From: JASHPR01 sp963844655
GTDB taxonomy: Bacteria; Actinomycetota; Actinomycetes; Streptosporangiales; Streptosporangiaceae
Direction of reading: 5' to 3'
DNA: 64,000 bases
Assembly (NCBI GenBank): GCA_963844655.1
Contig: CAWJPA010000004.1
Coordinates: 558,001-622,000, forward strand
Shown here: piece by piece, positions 38,396 to 46,879 of the stretch
Layout: every line of letters starts with the position of its first letter
How positions within the stretch are numbered: position 1 is the stretch's first letter
Program-made: the position numbers and the translations under genes
Notes under the pieces: model-generated
The model's input: only the letters and a program-made list of their open reading frames with translations
Databases searched by the model: none
What the model was told of the DNA's origin: nothing

Positions 38396-39280
38396 TCAGA
38401 TCTTGCTGACCTGGTGGAAGGACAGCTCGACCGGGGTCTCCCGGCCGAAGATCGAGACGAGCACCTTGAGCTTCTGGGTGTCCGGGTTGATCTCGTTCAC
38501 CGTCGCGGGAAGGGTCGCGAACGGCCCGTCCATAACGGTAACGGACTGGCCGACCTCGAAGTCCACAGACGCTGCGCGCAGCGTCTCGGCCTTCTCCGCC
38601 ACCTTCTCCTCGGGCTCGGGGGCGAGCAGAACCGCCACCTCGTCCAGGCTCAGCGGCGATGGCCGGCTGGACAACCCTACAAAGCCGGTGACGCCCGGCG
38701 TATTCCTGACCGCGGCCCAGGACTCGTCGGTGAGGTCCATCCGCACCAGGATGTAGCCGGGGAGGACCTTCTCCTGGACCTGCTGCCGCTTGCCGCTCTT
38801 GATCTCGGTGACCTCGTGCGTGGGCACCTCGATCTGGAAGATGAAGTCCTCCATGTTCAGCGACTGGGTGCGGCTCTCCAGGTTGGTCCTGACCCGGTTC
38901 TCGTATCCGGCGTAGGAGTGCACCACGTACCAGTCGCCGGGCAGCAGCCTCAGCTGCTCCTTGAACTCGCTCACGGGGTCGGGGGCTTCGCCGTTGGTCT
39001 GGGCATCGCCCAGGGCATCCGCCTCGGCCTCGGTCTCAGCCTCGGGCTCGGTTTCAGCCGCCTCGGTCTCAGCCGCAGCCTCGGCTACGGCTTCCGGCTC
39101 GGGCACGGCGTCGGCCGCCCCGGCCTCAAGCTCCGCGTCGGCCTCAAGCTCGGCCTCAGCCCCGAGCTCGGCGTCAGCCTCAAGCTCGGCGTCGGACGCG
39201 GGCACAGCCTGATCGTCTGACTCGCCGTTGGTGGCACGCTCGGCCGGCTCCTGGCCGCCCTGCAGTTCGGACTCGGACAC
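38396..39280 (-). CDS. nusG: Transcription termination/antitermination factor NusG with acidic N-terminal extension
   Basis: 294 residues. The NGN domain begins near residue 112 (LLPGDWYVVHSYAGYENRVR) and the KOW domain near residue 240 (FEVGQSVTVMDGPFATLPAT). The first ~110 residues are repeats of Ala/Glu/Asp/Leu (ELEADAELGAEAELEAD and similar) that should form a disordered or helical acidic arm. Streptomyces NusG also has an acidic N-terminus, but this one is long. GTG start. Couples RNA polymerase with Rho and the ribosome. Confidence 0.96.
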   Translation of the reverse strand: MSESELQGGQEPAERATNGESDDQAVPASDAELEADAELGAEAELEADAELEAGAADAVPEPEAVAEAAAETEAAETEPEAETEAEADALGDAQTNGEAPDPVSEFKEQLRLLPGDWYVVHSYAGYENRVRTNLESRTQSLNMEDFIFQIEVPTHEVTEIKSGKRQQVQEKVLPGYILVRMDLTDESWAAVRNTPGVTGFVGLSSRPSPLSLDEVAVLLAPEPEEKVAEKAETLRAASVDFEVGQSVTVMDGPFATLPATVNEINPDTQKLKVLVSIFGRETPVELSFHQVSKI

Positions 39281-39446
39281 AGTAACTCTTTCTCTCCGCT
39301 CTTCCTGGCGGGCTCATCCGGGCATCAGCCCGGCATTTCCTAGCGGTCCGCAGACCGTTGCCGGCCGTCCGCGGACCTTCACCGCCAGGCTTTCGTGATC
39401 ATGCTGCCTACCGGGGCAGGCCGATCACAGTTCAGCCGGTCAGCAC

Positions 39447-39698
39447 CTAGCCGAAGACGGCAAAGACCAGCTTGGTGAACCCGTAGTCCAGGCTAGTCAC
39501 GATCGCCACCATCACCAGGATGAACACAAGCGCGACCGTGGTGTAGGTAACAAGCTCCTTGCGGGTTGGCCAGATCACCTTGCGCAGTTCGGCGACGATC
39601 TGTCGCACGAACAGCGCCGGGGTGGTCCGGCCCGGCTTCGCCGGCCGCCCCGACTTGGCCGACTTCTCCGCGGCCGTGCGTCGTGTCTGAGTTGCCAT
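39447..39698 (-). CDS. secE: Preprotein translocase subunit SecE
   Basis: 83-residue single-span partner of SecY. Start ATG 39698 (MATQTRRTAAEKSAKSGRPA) with AGGTGAGG just upstream. VRQIVAELRKVIWPTRKELV is the conserved amphipathic segment, followed by one membrane helix (TTVALVFILVMVAIVTSL). It lies 72 nt after tRNA-Trp on the same strand and 166 nt before nusG. Confidence 0.97.
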   Translation of the reverse strand: MATQTRRTAAEKSAKSGRPAKPGRTTPALFVRQIVAELRKVIWPTRKELVTYTTVALVFILVMVAIVTSLDYGFTKLVFAVFG

Positions 39699-39770
39699 GT
39701 CCTCACCTGAGCAGCGCTGATCATTAACCGGCTGACGCCGTCGGCCCGCTACGTGCACGGACCGCACTCG

Positions 39771-39844
39771 CAGGGCAGGAGGGACTCGAACCCCCAACCG
39801 CCGGTTTTGGAGACCGGGACTCTAGCCAATTGAGCTACTGCCCT
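39771..39844 (-). tRNA. tRNA-Trp (anticodon CCA)
   Basis: 74 nt. Acceptor AGGGCAG pairs with CTGCCCT plus discriminator G; D-arm TAGCTCAATTGGCTAGAG; anticodon stem CCGGT/ACCGG around loop CTCCAAA; T-arm GGGGGTTCGAGTCCCTC. No CCA encoded. It lies directly upstream of secE on the same strand, the usual actinobacterial tRNA-Trp-secE-nusG order. Confidence 0.97.
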
Positions 39845-39902
39845 GTGGCGGTGCTGGCGCGACAGGTGCACCCCAGAATGGTTATGCGGGCACGCACCGG
39901 CC

Positions 39903-39922
39903 ACTGGTGGACCGCCACCAGT
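39903..39922. promoter_or_regulatory. 8-4-8 inverted repeat upstream of tRNA-Trp
   Basis: ACTGGTGG (39903-39910), ACCG, CCACCAGT (39915-39922). Perfect arms in the 239-nt divergent gap between tRNA-Trp and the aminotransferase gene. It could be an operator for either side; no promoter boxes with good spacing were found around it. Confidence 0.45.
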
Positions 39923-40083
39923 TGATGAAGTGTACGTTGCCGGGAGCCCCGGCGTCGAACCACCACCGCAACCGGCACAAGATCGTACACGTCACCGGCA
40001 TCCGCCACGGAATACTGGCATAACGCCCAGAGCGTGCCGCTCATTCCGCACCCGGACGCTGGCACCCCCGGCGGGATGCAACG

Positions 40084-41305
40084 ATGGGTGTCATGGCTTC
40101 CTCTCAGCGAAGGATCTCGGCCAGGGTCGGAGCGATCACCGAGTCGGCGACGCTCGCCGTCGACGCCAAGGCGCGCGCGCTCAAGGCCGCGGGCAGGCCC
40201 GTCATCGGCTTCGGTGTCGGCGAGCCGGACTTCCCGACCCCGGAGTACATCGTCGAGGCCGCGCAGCGCGCCTGCGCCGTGCCGCGGTTCCAGAAGTACT
40301 CCCCCGGGCCCGGCCTGCCCGAGCTGCGGGAGGCGATCGCGGCGAAGACGAAGCGAGACTCCGGCTACGAGGTCGCCCCCAGCCAGGTGATCGTGACCAA
40401 CGGCGGCAAGCACGCGGTCTACGAGACGTTCGCCGCGTTGCTCGACCCCGGCGACGAGGTGCTGGTGCCCACGCCGTACTGGACCACCTATCCCGAGGCG
40501 ATCACCCTCGCGGGCGGGACGCCGGTCACCGTCATGACCGACGAGAACTCGGGCTACCTCACCTCGGTGGCCGACCTCGAGGCGCACAGGACCGACCGCA
40601 CCAAGGTGCTGCTGTTCGTCTCGCCGTCCAACCCGACCGGAGCGGTGTACCCGCCCGAGCTCGTGGCCGAGATCGGCCGCTGGGCCGCCGCCGCGGGCAT
40701 CTGGGTGATCACCGACGAGATCTACGAGCACCTGGTCTACGGCAGCGCGCGGTTCGCTTCGATCCCGGTGGCGGCGCCCGAGATCGCGGACCGGTGCGTG
40801 GTGCTGAACGGCGTGGCCAAGACGTACGCGATGACCGGCTGGCGGGTCGGCTGGCTGATCGGACCGCCCGACGTGGCCAAGGCCGTCTCGGACCTGCAGT
40901 CGCACATGACCTCCAACGTGTGCAACGTGGCCCAGGCCGCGGCGCTCACCGCGGTGTCCGGTGACCTGTCCGCGGTGGCCCGGATGCGGGACGCGTTCGA
41001 CCGCAGGCGGCAGCTGATGACCGCGATGCTGAACGAGATCCCCGGCGTGCTCTGCCCGCTCCCTGAGGGTGCGTTCTACTGCTACCCCTCGGTCAAGGGC
41101 GTGCTCGGCAAGGAGCTCGCCGGCCGCTGGCCTGGCCGACACCACCGAGCTGGCCGAGCTGATCCTCGAAGAGGTCGACGTGGCCGTGGTGCCCGGCGAG
41201 GCGTTCGGCACCCCGGGCTACTTCCGGCTTTCGTGCGCGCTCGGCGACGCCGACCTCGAAGAGGGCATCAACCGGCTCGGCAAGCTGCTGGCCCAGGCCC
41301 GCTGA
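40084..41305 (+). pseudogene. Aspartate aminotransferase-type (class I/II) gene with a frameshift near the 3' end
   Basis: PLP-dependent enzyme interconverting aspartate/oxaloacetate and glutamate/2-oxoglutarate. Frame 1 from ATG 40084 (or 40093) reads normally: GFGVGEPDFPTPEYIVEAA, SPSNPTGAV, DEIYEHLVY and the PLP Lys in NGVAKTYAMTGWRVGW (about residue 246). After ELAGR (near 41127) it runs into an unrelated Arg-rich sequence. The missing C-terminus, LADTTELAELILEEVDVAVV then PGEAFGTPGYFRLS and on, continues in the next frame to a TGA at 41303-41305. The shift (one extra or two missing bases) lies within about 41120-41132. Sequencing error or real lesion cannot be told apart here. Confidence 0.85.
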
Positions 41306-41314
41306 CCCGGCGCC

Positions 41315-42403
41315 GTGCCTGCGGGCCGGGCAGGCGAGGCCATCCCGCGCCCGCTCGCCGACCTCCCCAAGGCGCATCTGCACCTGCACTTCACCGGGGC
41401 GATGCGCCATTCCACCCTGGTCGACCTGGCCTTCGAGCACGGGGTGCACCTGCCCGAGGCCCTGGTCGCTGACTGGCCGCCGCGGCTGAGCGGTACCGAC
41501 GAGCGCGGCTGGTTCCGGTTCCAGCGGCTGTACGACATCGCACGGTCGGTCATCCGCACCGAGGCTGACGTGCGGCGGCTGATCCTCGAGACCGCACAAG
41601 ACGAGCGGGATGAGGGCTCGGGCTGGCTGGAGATCCAGGTGGACCCGTCCGGCTACGCGGCCCGGTTCGGCGGCCTGACGCCCACGGTGGAGCTGGTGCT
41701 GGACGCCACGGCGGCGGCGACCGCGGCGACCGGCGTCGGGATCGGCGTGATCATCGCGGCCAACCGGACCCGGCACCCGCTCGACGCGCGCACGCTGGCC
41801 CGGCTCGCGGCGGCCCACGCCGGCCACGGGGTGATCGGTTTCGGCCTGTCCAACGACGAGCGCCGGGGCGCGGCCGCCGAGTTCGCGCCGGCCTTCAGGA
41901 TCGCGGCCCGCGCCGGGCTGCTCTCGGTCCCGCACGGCGGCGAGCTTTCCGGCCCGGGCAGCGTGCGGGCCTGCCTGGATGACCTGCACGCGGACCGCAT
42001 CGGCCACGGCGTGGCGGCGGCCGCGGACGCCGCGCTGACCGAGCGCATCGCCGCGGCAGGCATCACCCTTGAGGTGTGCCCGGCGTCCAATGTGGCCCTG
42101 GGAGTCGCCGCCACGCCGGCCGACGTGCCGCTGCGGACGCTGCTGGCGGCGGGGATCCCGGTCGCGCTCGGGGCCGACGACCCGCTGCTGTTCGGCCAGC
42201 GGCTCACCGCCCAGTACCAGCTGGCCCGGCAGGCCCACGGCCTGACCGACGATCAGCTCGCGGAGCTCGCGCGGATGTCGGTCCGCGGCTCGGTCGCCCC
42301 GGCCGGCACCCGGGCGGAGCTGCTGGCCGGGATCGACGAGTGGCTCCGGCCGCGGCTCACCCCCGCGGGCTGGGTGCTGGGCCCCGCCCGCTCCCGGGGC
42401 TGA
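41315..42403 (+). CDS. add: Adenosine deaminase family protein
   Basis: 362-residue zinc hydrolase of the amidohydrolase fold, likely deaminating adenosine to inosine for purine salvage. HLHLHFTGA (metal His pair), VPHGGELSG (metal His and catalytic Glu region), RIGHGVAA and the acidic motif ALGADDP (usually TDDP) are visible. GTG start, 9 nt after the aminotransferase stop, so co-transcribed with it. Substrate specificity may differ, because the conserved Ser/Asn-Thr before DDP is Gly-Ala. Confidence 0.85.
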   Translation: MPAGRAGEAIPRPLADLPKAHLHLHFTGAMRHSTLVDLAFEHGVHLPEALVADWPPRLSGTDERGWFRFQRLYDIARSVIRTEADVRRLILETAQDERDEGSGWLEIQVDPSGYAARFGGLTPTVELVLDATAAATAATGVGIGVIIAANRTRHPLDARTLARLAAAHAGHGVIGFGLSNDERRGAAAEFAPAFRIAARAGLLSVPHGGELSGPGSVRACLDDLHADRIGHGVAAAADAALTERIAAAGITLEVCPASNVALGVAATPADVPLRTLLAAGIPVALGADDPLLFGQRLTAQYQLARQAHGLTDDQLAELARMSVRGSVAPAGTRAELLAGIDEWLRPRLTPAGWVLGPARSRG

Positions 42404-42427
42404 ACTCCCCTCCCGTGCAGCGGTGCG

Positions 42428-43828
42428 TCAGGCGCCAATCTGCGCGGGCACCACGTCCGCCTGCGAGGCCCAGACGTCCGCGTCCTCGGTCATCCAGGAC
42501 AGGCGGCGGCGTTCCCGCTCCCGGCCAGCGGCCCCGGCGCCCGCCATCGGGAACCCGGCCATGCCGGGGCCGGCCGCCTCACCGGCCAGGGCACCGTCCG
42601 CCCCGGCCGCGCCCGCCGCAGCGGTGTCGCCGAACCCGCCTGCCGCCGCCGGGCCGAAACCGTCCTCGCCGAAGCCCAGGCCCTCAGCCTGAGCGAAGCC
42701 GACGCGCTCGGTGAAGCCCATGTTCTCGGCCACGCCGTTCTCGGCCGCGCCGAAGCCGCCAGCGCCGGGGCCGCCGGGCGTCATGCCGATCATCCCGTCG
42801 CTGCCGATGAACACGCCGTCACCCGGGGGCACCCCGATCGCCCCGTCGCCGACCAGGCCCTCGCTGCCCAGGCCGGCGCCCTCGGCGCCCAGGCCCTCCG
42901 CACCGAGCCCGCCCGCGCCGGCTCCTGGGCCGCCGCTGGGCAGGCCGCCGAGCGGGAGCACACCGCCGCCGCCCGGCCCGCCGCCGGCGGTAACCGGAGC
43001 GCCCGCCCCAGGACCGCCGCCGCCCGGGAGGCCGGTCCCGACACCGCCGCCAGGCGGCGGGGCCGAGCCGGCCAGGTGCGAGACGGAACCCGGCGATCCG
43101 CTCTTGAGACCGCCGACGGTGCCGGACACGCCCGGGCCGCCGGGGCCGCCGGTCCCGCCGAGATGAACCGGGCCGCCGCCCCCGCCTCCGCCCAGGCCGC
43201 CGGCCGCCTGGCCGGCCCCGGCACCGGCACCGGCACCGGCCGAGCCCACGTTGTTCGTGGCGGCGGAGGTGCGGTCCGGGGCGAAGCTGGTCGGCAGGGT
43301 CTTGGTCACGCTGGGCGGGAGGTTGCTGTTGGCCTGCACGAGGCGGTTGTTGAGCCGGTCCATGACCGCCTGGGCCGCCTTGTCCTGCGGGTTGTCACCG
43401 AACAGGCTCTCCACGTCGCCGACCACGCCGTTGCCGGGCGCCTGGTAGCTCTTGTAGAACGGCAGGATCGTGTCGCCGAGCCAGGTCAGCACCGCACCGG
43501 TCTGCGCGCTGGCCTGCGAGAGCCCAACGGCCGTCTCGTGCAGCTGGCCGAACGCCGCCACCGCCGACTCGGCGGCCGTCCCTGACCAGTTCTGGCTCAG
43601 CTTCTGCACGTGCTGGACCAGGGAGTCCGCGATGTCGGCCAGGGTCCGGCTGGCCTGGGTGTGCGCGCTGCCCGCCTGCGAGGAGGCTTCCGGGTCCAGG
43701 GTGGAGAACATCTCCTCGATCTGCGTCGCCGAGTACTGGCTGGCGGACTCCGGCGCGACCGGCGCGGTCTTGATGTGATAGGTGCTGCCGGTGATGGCCC
43801 CGTACCCGCCGCCATCGCTGACCCGCAT
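42428..43828 (-). CDS. ESX-associated large Gly/Pro-rich secreted protein, WXG100/PPE-like N-terminus
   Basis: 466 residues. The N-terminal ~165 residues are helical and contain the WxG turn in NWSGTAAESA, as in T7SS substrates of the WXG100/PPE superfamily. Residues ~190-400 are a Gly/Ala/Pro low-complexity region with GAEGLGAEGAGLGSEGL-type repeats. The C-terminus RRRLSWMTEDADVWASQADV ending VVPAQIGA matches the conserved end seen in large actinomycete ESX-locus proteins (W...ED...W...P..IG). No Sec signal peptide. Likely secreted by the neighbouring ESX machine. Last gene of the leftward esx unit. Confidence 0.7.
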   Translation of the reverse strand: MRVSDGGGYGAITGSTYHIKTAPVAPESASQYSATQIEEMFSTLDPEASSQAGSAHTQASRTLADIADSLVQHVQKLSQNWSGTAAESAVAAFGQLHETAVGLSQASAQTGAVLTWLGDTILPFYKSYQAPGNGVVGDVESLFGDNPQDKAAQAVMDRLNNRLVQANSNLPPSVTKTLPTSFAPDRTSAATNNVGSAGAGAGAGAGQAAGGLGGGGGGGPVHLGGTGGPGGPGVSGTVGGLKSGSPGSVSHLAGSAPPPGGGVGTGLPGGGGPGAGAPVTAGGGPGGGGVLPLGGLPSGGPGAGAGGLGAEGLGAEGAGLGSEGLVGDGAIGVPPGDGVFIGSDGMIGMTPGGPGAGGFGAAENGVAENMGFTERVGFAQAEGLGFGEDGFGPAAAGGFGDTAAAGAAGADGALAGEAAGPGMAGFPMAGAGAAGRERERRRLSWMTEDADVWASQADVVPAQIGA

Positions 43829-43879
43829 GATGTGGCGTCCTCCCTTGCCGCTGAGTGCCGCTTGCCGTGTGGTGCCCGG

Positions 43880-44386
43880 TCAGCCCGGGGACCCGCCCGG
43901 CGTCGTCTCGCTGCCGACGGTGCGCGCCGCGCTGGCCGTGGTGGTCTCGGCGTCGGCGTAGTTGCTGGCCGACTGGCGCATGTAGCCGATCACCATGTCG
44001 TAGGCCTGGTTCAGGTCCTGGTAGAACTGCGAGATTCCCCAGTACGCGTTGCCCGCGTTGCTCCCCAGCGCCTCCGCGGTCGACCAGCCGCCGCCGAGCA
44101 GCTCGCCGAGGGCCCCGCCGTTGTTGAGCGTCTGCAGCGTCGCCTGCAGCTGGGCCAGGTCCCCGTGCATCTGCGTCGCGATCGTCTGCAGCTGATCGGT
44201 GTTGACGCTCAGCTCGGTGCCGCCCGCCACGCTCGGGGGGAAGGCCGACTCCGGCAGCTTCGGCGGGGTGAAGTCGTTGGCCTTGGCCGACCCGTCCGCG
44301 TTGTACAGCCGCGAGTTCGCCGCTGCCTGCTGCTGGTCAAGCTGCTCCTGCTGCTCCAGCGCGAGCGCGTCGCCGTAACCGCCCAT
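43880..44386 (-). CDS. ESX-locus protein of unknown function
   Basis: 168 residues, ATG 44386 with GGGGAGG 6 nt upstream (a GTG one codon earlier is less likely). Gln-rich N-terminus (ALEQQEQLDQQQAAANSRLY), a Pro-rich link, then two predicted helices with SVNTDQLQTIATQMHGDLAQ and a WST...AYWG turn, ending with a YADAETT segment that resembles the Yxxx[D/E] T7SS export signal. It may be a divergent WXG100-type substrate or a partner of the 466-aa protein, whose gene starts 51 nt downstream. No family recognised with certainty. Confidence 0.7.
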   Translation of the reverse strand: MGGYGDALALEQQEQLDQQQAAANSRLYNADGSAKANDFTPPKLPESAFPPSVAGGTELSVNTDQLQTIATQMHGDLAQLQATLQTLNNGGALGELLGGGWSTAEALGSNAGNAYWGISQFYQDLNQAYDMVIGYMRQSASNYADAETTTASAARTVGSETTPGGSPG

Positions 44387-44494
44387 CACGAACCTCCCCT
44401 GCAGGCTCTGCTCAATCCGCCGCTGCCGTCCCTGACCCGTTCCTCCGGTCCTGCCTGAGGAACGGGCTGCGTGCCATTACGCGATGGCCGCAGG

Positions 44495-44785
44495 TCAGCC
44501 CCACATCGCCGTGTTGGTGCGCTCGGCGGCGGTGTAGTTGGCGTTCGCCGTGCCGATCACCGCGCTGAGCTGGTTCACCACGTTCGCCATGTCGGCCATG
44601 GCCGCGTCCCAGGCCGCCTTGGCCTGGTAGTACGCCTGCTGAGCCGCGCCGTCCCACTCGGCCAGGTTCGCGCGAAGCTGCGAGTCCAGGTTGCTGACCG
44701 TGCTCTGCAGCGAGCTGTAGGTCCGGGCGAAGTCGGCCTGGCCCTGCTCCATCGTGCCGAACATGACCCTGGTGTATTCGCTCAT
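44495..44785 (-). CDS. WXG100 family ESX substrate (EsxA/EsxB-like)
   Basis: 96-residue helical hairpin protein. The W-x-G turn is EWDGAAQQAY at about residue 44, and a YTAAE export motif follows the second helix near the C-terminus. AAGGAGAA lies 7 nt before the ATG. Its size, motif and place next to another WXG100 gene suggest the two form a heterodimer exported by EccC. Which one corresponds to EsxA or EsxB cannot be said. Confidence 0.88.
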   Translation of the reverse strand: MSEYTRVMFGTMEQGQADFARTYSSLQSTVSNLDSQLRANLAEWDGAAQQAYYQAKAAWDAAMADMANVVNQLSAVIGTANANYTAAERTNTAMWG

Positions 44786-44850
44786 GCTGATTCTCCTTGA
44801 GTCACTGGATCCGGCGCCCGGGCCGCCGCGTGGGGCCTGCGCCGCCCCCG

Positions 44851-45165
44851 TTAGCGGTTGAGCAGGCCACTTATCCGGTTGACCGCCGAGGTGTTCGTGT
44901 CTTCTGTGGTCTGGTAGTTCGTGCGCGTGCCGACGAGCTTCTCGTGCATTCCGTCGAGCGCCTGGAGAACCTTCGTAAAGTCCGCGCTGAATGACTCGAA
45001 TGCCGCCGTGAACGCCGATGCGGCCTCGCCCTGCCAGCCGGTCATCGTGTCGGCGTGGTAGCCGTTCATCTGCATCTGCAGGCCGCGGATCTGCCCTACG
45101 GCGTCCTCGATCTGCGTCGCAGCCGTCGCCATCTGTGCTCTGTTAACGGCGCTCTCGCCGGCCAC
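44851..45165 (-). CDS. WXG100 family ESX substrate (EsxA/EsxB-like), second copy
   Basis: 104 residues. Start GTG 45165 (VAGESAVNRAQMATAA) is decided by GGGAGG 7 nt upstream; an ATG at 45180 overlaps that site and is less likely. The W-x-G turn is TGWQGEAASAF, and the Yxxx[D/E]-type motif is YQTTED near the C-terminus. First gene of the leftward esx unit, downstream of a good promoter (45320-45348). Confidence 0.88.
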   Translation of the reverse strand: MAGESAVNRAQMATAATQIEDAVGQIRGLQMQMNGYHADTMTGWQGEAASAFTAAFESFSADFTKVLQALDGMHEKLVGTRTNYQTTEDTNTSAVNRISGLLNR

Positions 45166-45319
45166 AGCAGCACCTCCCATCGTCCGTCCTGCGTGCCTAC
45201 CTGCATGTCTGTCTGGTCTGCGCCGCCGGGGCAAGCAGATCGCCTCAAGCCCCGTAGCCCCGCCGGCGGACGGTCGCTGAACTGACCCGCCGCAGACCCA
45301 GGGCAAGTCAATCGGAGTG

Positions 45320-45348
45320 CGTATATAGGTGTCAACCAGGACAGGCAA
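45320..45348 (-). promoter_or_regulatory. Candidate promoter for the esx substrate genes
   Basis: On the minus strand TTGCCT (45348-45343), a 17-nt spacer and TATACG (45325-45320). Leader about 150 nt to the first WXG100 gene. It lets substrates be made independently of eccB-eccD. Confidence 0.6.
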
Positions 45349-45422
45349 CTACGGTCTGTGGCCAAAGGGACACGTTACTTCCGGAATGGCGCCGTGCCAT
45401 CTGACCTGCGGCAACCGGGTTA

Positions 45423-45442
45423 TTCCTGAATGACATCAGGAA
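45423..45442 (-). terminator. Small inverted repeat after eccB
   Basis: TTCCTGA (45423-45429), ATGACA, TCAGGAA (45436-45442), 15 nt past the eccB stop. Perfect 7-bp arms but AT-rich and short; a weak terminator or an operator upstream of the esx promoter. Confidence 0.4.
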
Positions 45443-45456
45443 ATGTAACCCAATTG

Positions 45457-46839
45457 TCACCCGCCAGATGCGACCGGCTTAACCGCCGCCGCGGGATCGA
45501 GCGCGGGCCCCGGCGGGATCAGGTCGATCACGCTGGCGGGCAGCAGCACGGCCTCCGGGGACAGGTCGTAGCCGAGCATGCTGGCCACGCTCTTCGACGC
45601 CAGCGCGTACCTGCGCCCGCCGGACACCAGGAAGTAGCTGATCGCGGTGCCCGACGGCCCGCCGCCCGGGGCCGCGCCGACCAGGGCGCCGGCCCCGGGC
45701 GGGAGCACGATCTGGCTGACGCCCGCGGGCGTGCCGGTCGCCACCCCGCCCGACGGCATCCGGCCCCCGAGCACGACCTGCCGGGCCATCCGGGTCCCCC
45801 CGCCCGAGGTCGCGTAGACGACGCACAGCGGGGCGGACGGGCTGGTCCCGGCGATCGCGGGAACGCTCTCCGGCAGGCCGCCCGCGGAGATCCTGACCGG
45901 CGACATGTGCCCGCTGATCTCTGACGGGTTGAGCTTGGCCGGCGGCGGTGCGTGCAGCTCGGAATCGAGCAGCTCGGCCTGGGTCTTGGTGATGCGCGCC
46001 AGGCCGCCCGTGAGCATCACGTAGTACTGCAGCGGGCTGCCCGCGACCAGGCTCACGTCGTAGACCTGCCCGACCGGCACGGGACCGGCCGGGCCGGTCA
46101 CCGTCGCGCCCTTGCCCGCGATCGCGGGCGGCGCGAACGAAGGCCCCTGCGGCAGCACGTTGAGCCATACCGTGGGCACCGGCACCGGCGTCCGGGATGA
46201 GAACAGCTCGGCGAGCGTGCCCGGCTGGATCGGCATGCGCTCGCCGTCCCAGACCACCCAGTCCTGGCCCAGGGCCCGGGTCAGCAGGGCCTGGCCGCCC
46301 AGCGGCCGGCCGCCGGCGGCGATGCCCCCGGCCAGGGCGGTGCGAGTCTGCTGGCCGGACAGCCCGACGCCGGACTGCGTGCACACCGACCAGGGCTGCC
46401 TGACCAGCAAGCTGGCCTCGGGCAGCGGCTGGGGCAGCCCCGGGATGCCGATCAGCGGCCCGCGGGCGAACTTGGTCAGGGACGCCTGGCTCACGGTCTG
46501 CTGGGTCACCGACGGGCTCTGCAGCGCCAGCCGGGCCGACGCGTAGTTCAGCACCGGGCAGAGCTTGTCCTTCTGGCAGAACACGTAGGAGTTGCCGGTC
46601 TGCTGGTCGATGACGAGCAGGCCCGGTTGCTGCTTCAGCGCCGAGCCGCCGTGCCCGAGCAGGCCCCACATGCCGAACAGCACGCACACGATCACCGCGA
46701 CGAGCACCCCGGAGAACGTCGCGACGTTCAGCCGGCGCAGCGGCTGATCCGGGATGTCCGGCTCGCCGCGCAGCAGCGCCAGGGACGCGCGCTGGGTCAT
46801 CAGCCGGTGCGCCTGGAACAGGTCCTTGCGGCTCTGCAC
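45457..46839 (-). CDS. eccB: Type VII secretion protein EccB
   Basis: 460-residue membrane core component of the ESX secretion complex. N-terminal MQSRKDLFQAHRLMTQRASL is the family's cytosolic segment; one membrane helix (VATFSGVLVAVIVCVLFGMWGL, written here in part) lies at about residues 38-60; the rest is periplasmic/extracellular with two Cys (CQKDKLCPVL) likely paired. GTG start. Follows eccD by 40 nt, same strand. Confidence 0.92.
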   Translation of the reverse strand: MQSRKDLFQAHRLMTQRASLALLRGEPDIPDQPLRRLNVATFSGVLVAVIVCVLFGMWGLLGHGGSALKQQPGLLVIDQQTGNSYVFCQKDKLCPVLNYASARLALQSPSVTQQTVSQASLTKFARGPLIGIPGLPQPLPEASLLVRQPWSVCTQSGVGLSGQQTRTALAGGIAAGGRPLGGQALLTRALGQDWVVWDGERMPIQPGTLAELFSSRTPVPVPTVWLNVLPQGPSFAPPAIAGKGATVTGPAGPVPVGQVYDVSLVAGSPLQYYVMLTGGLARITKTQAELLDSELHAPPPAKLNPSEISGHMSPVRISAGGLPESVPAIAGTSPSAPLCVVYATSGGGTRMARQVVLGGRMPSGGVATGTPAGVSQIVLPPGAGALVGAAPGGGPSGTAISYFLVSGGRRYALASKSVASMLGYDLSPEAVLLPASVIDLIPPGPALDPAAAVKPVASGG

Positions 46840-46879
46840 GGCGGCCCGCCTCCGTCCTCAGCCCGTCAGCCGGCCGGGG

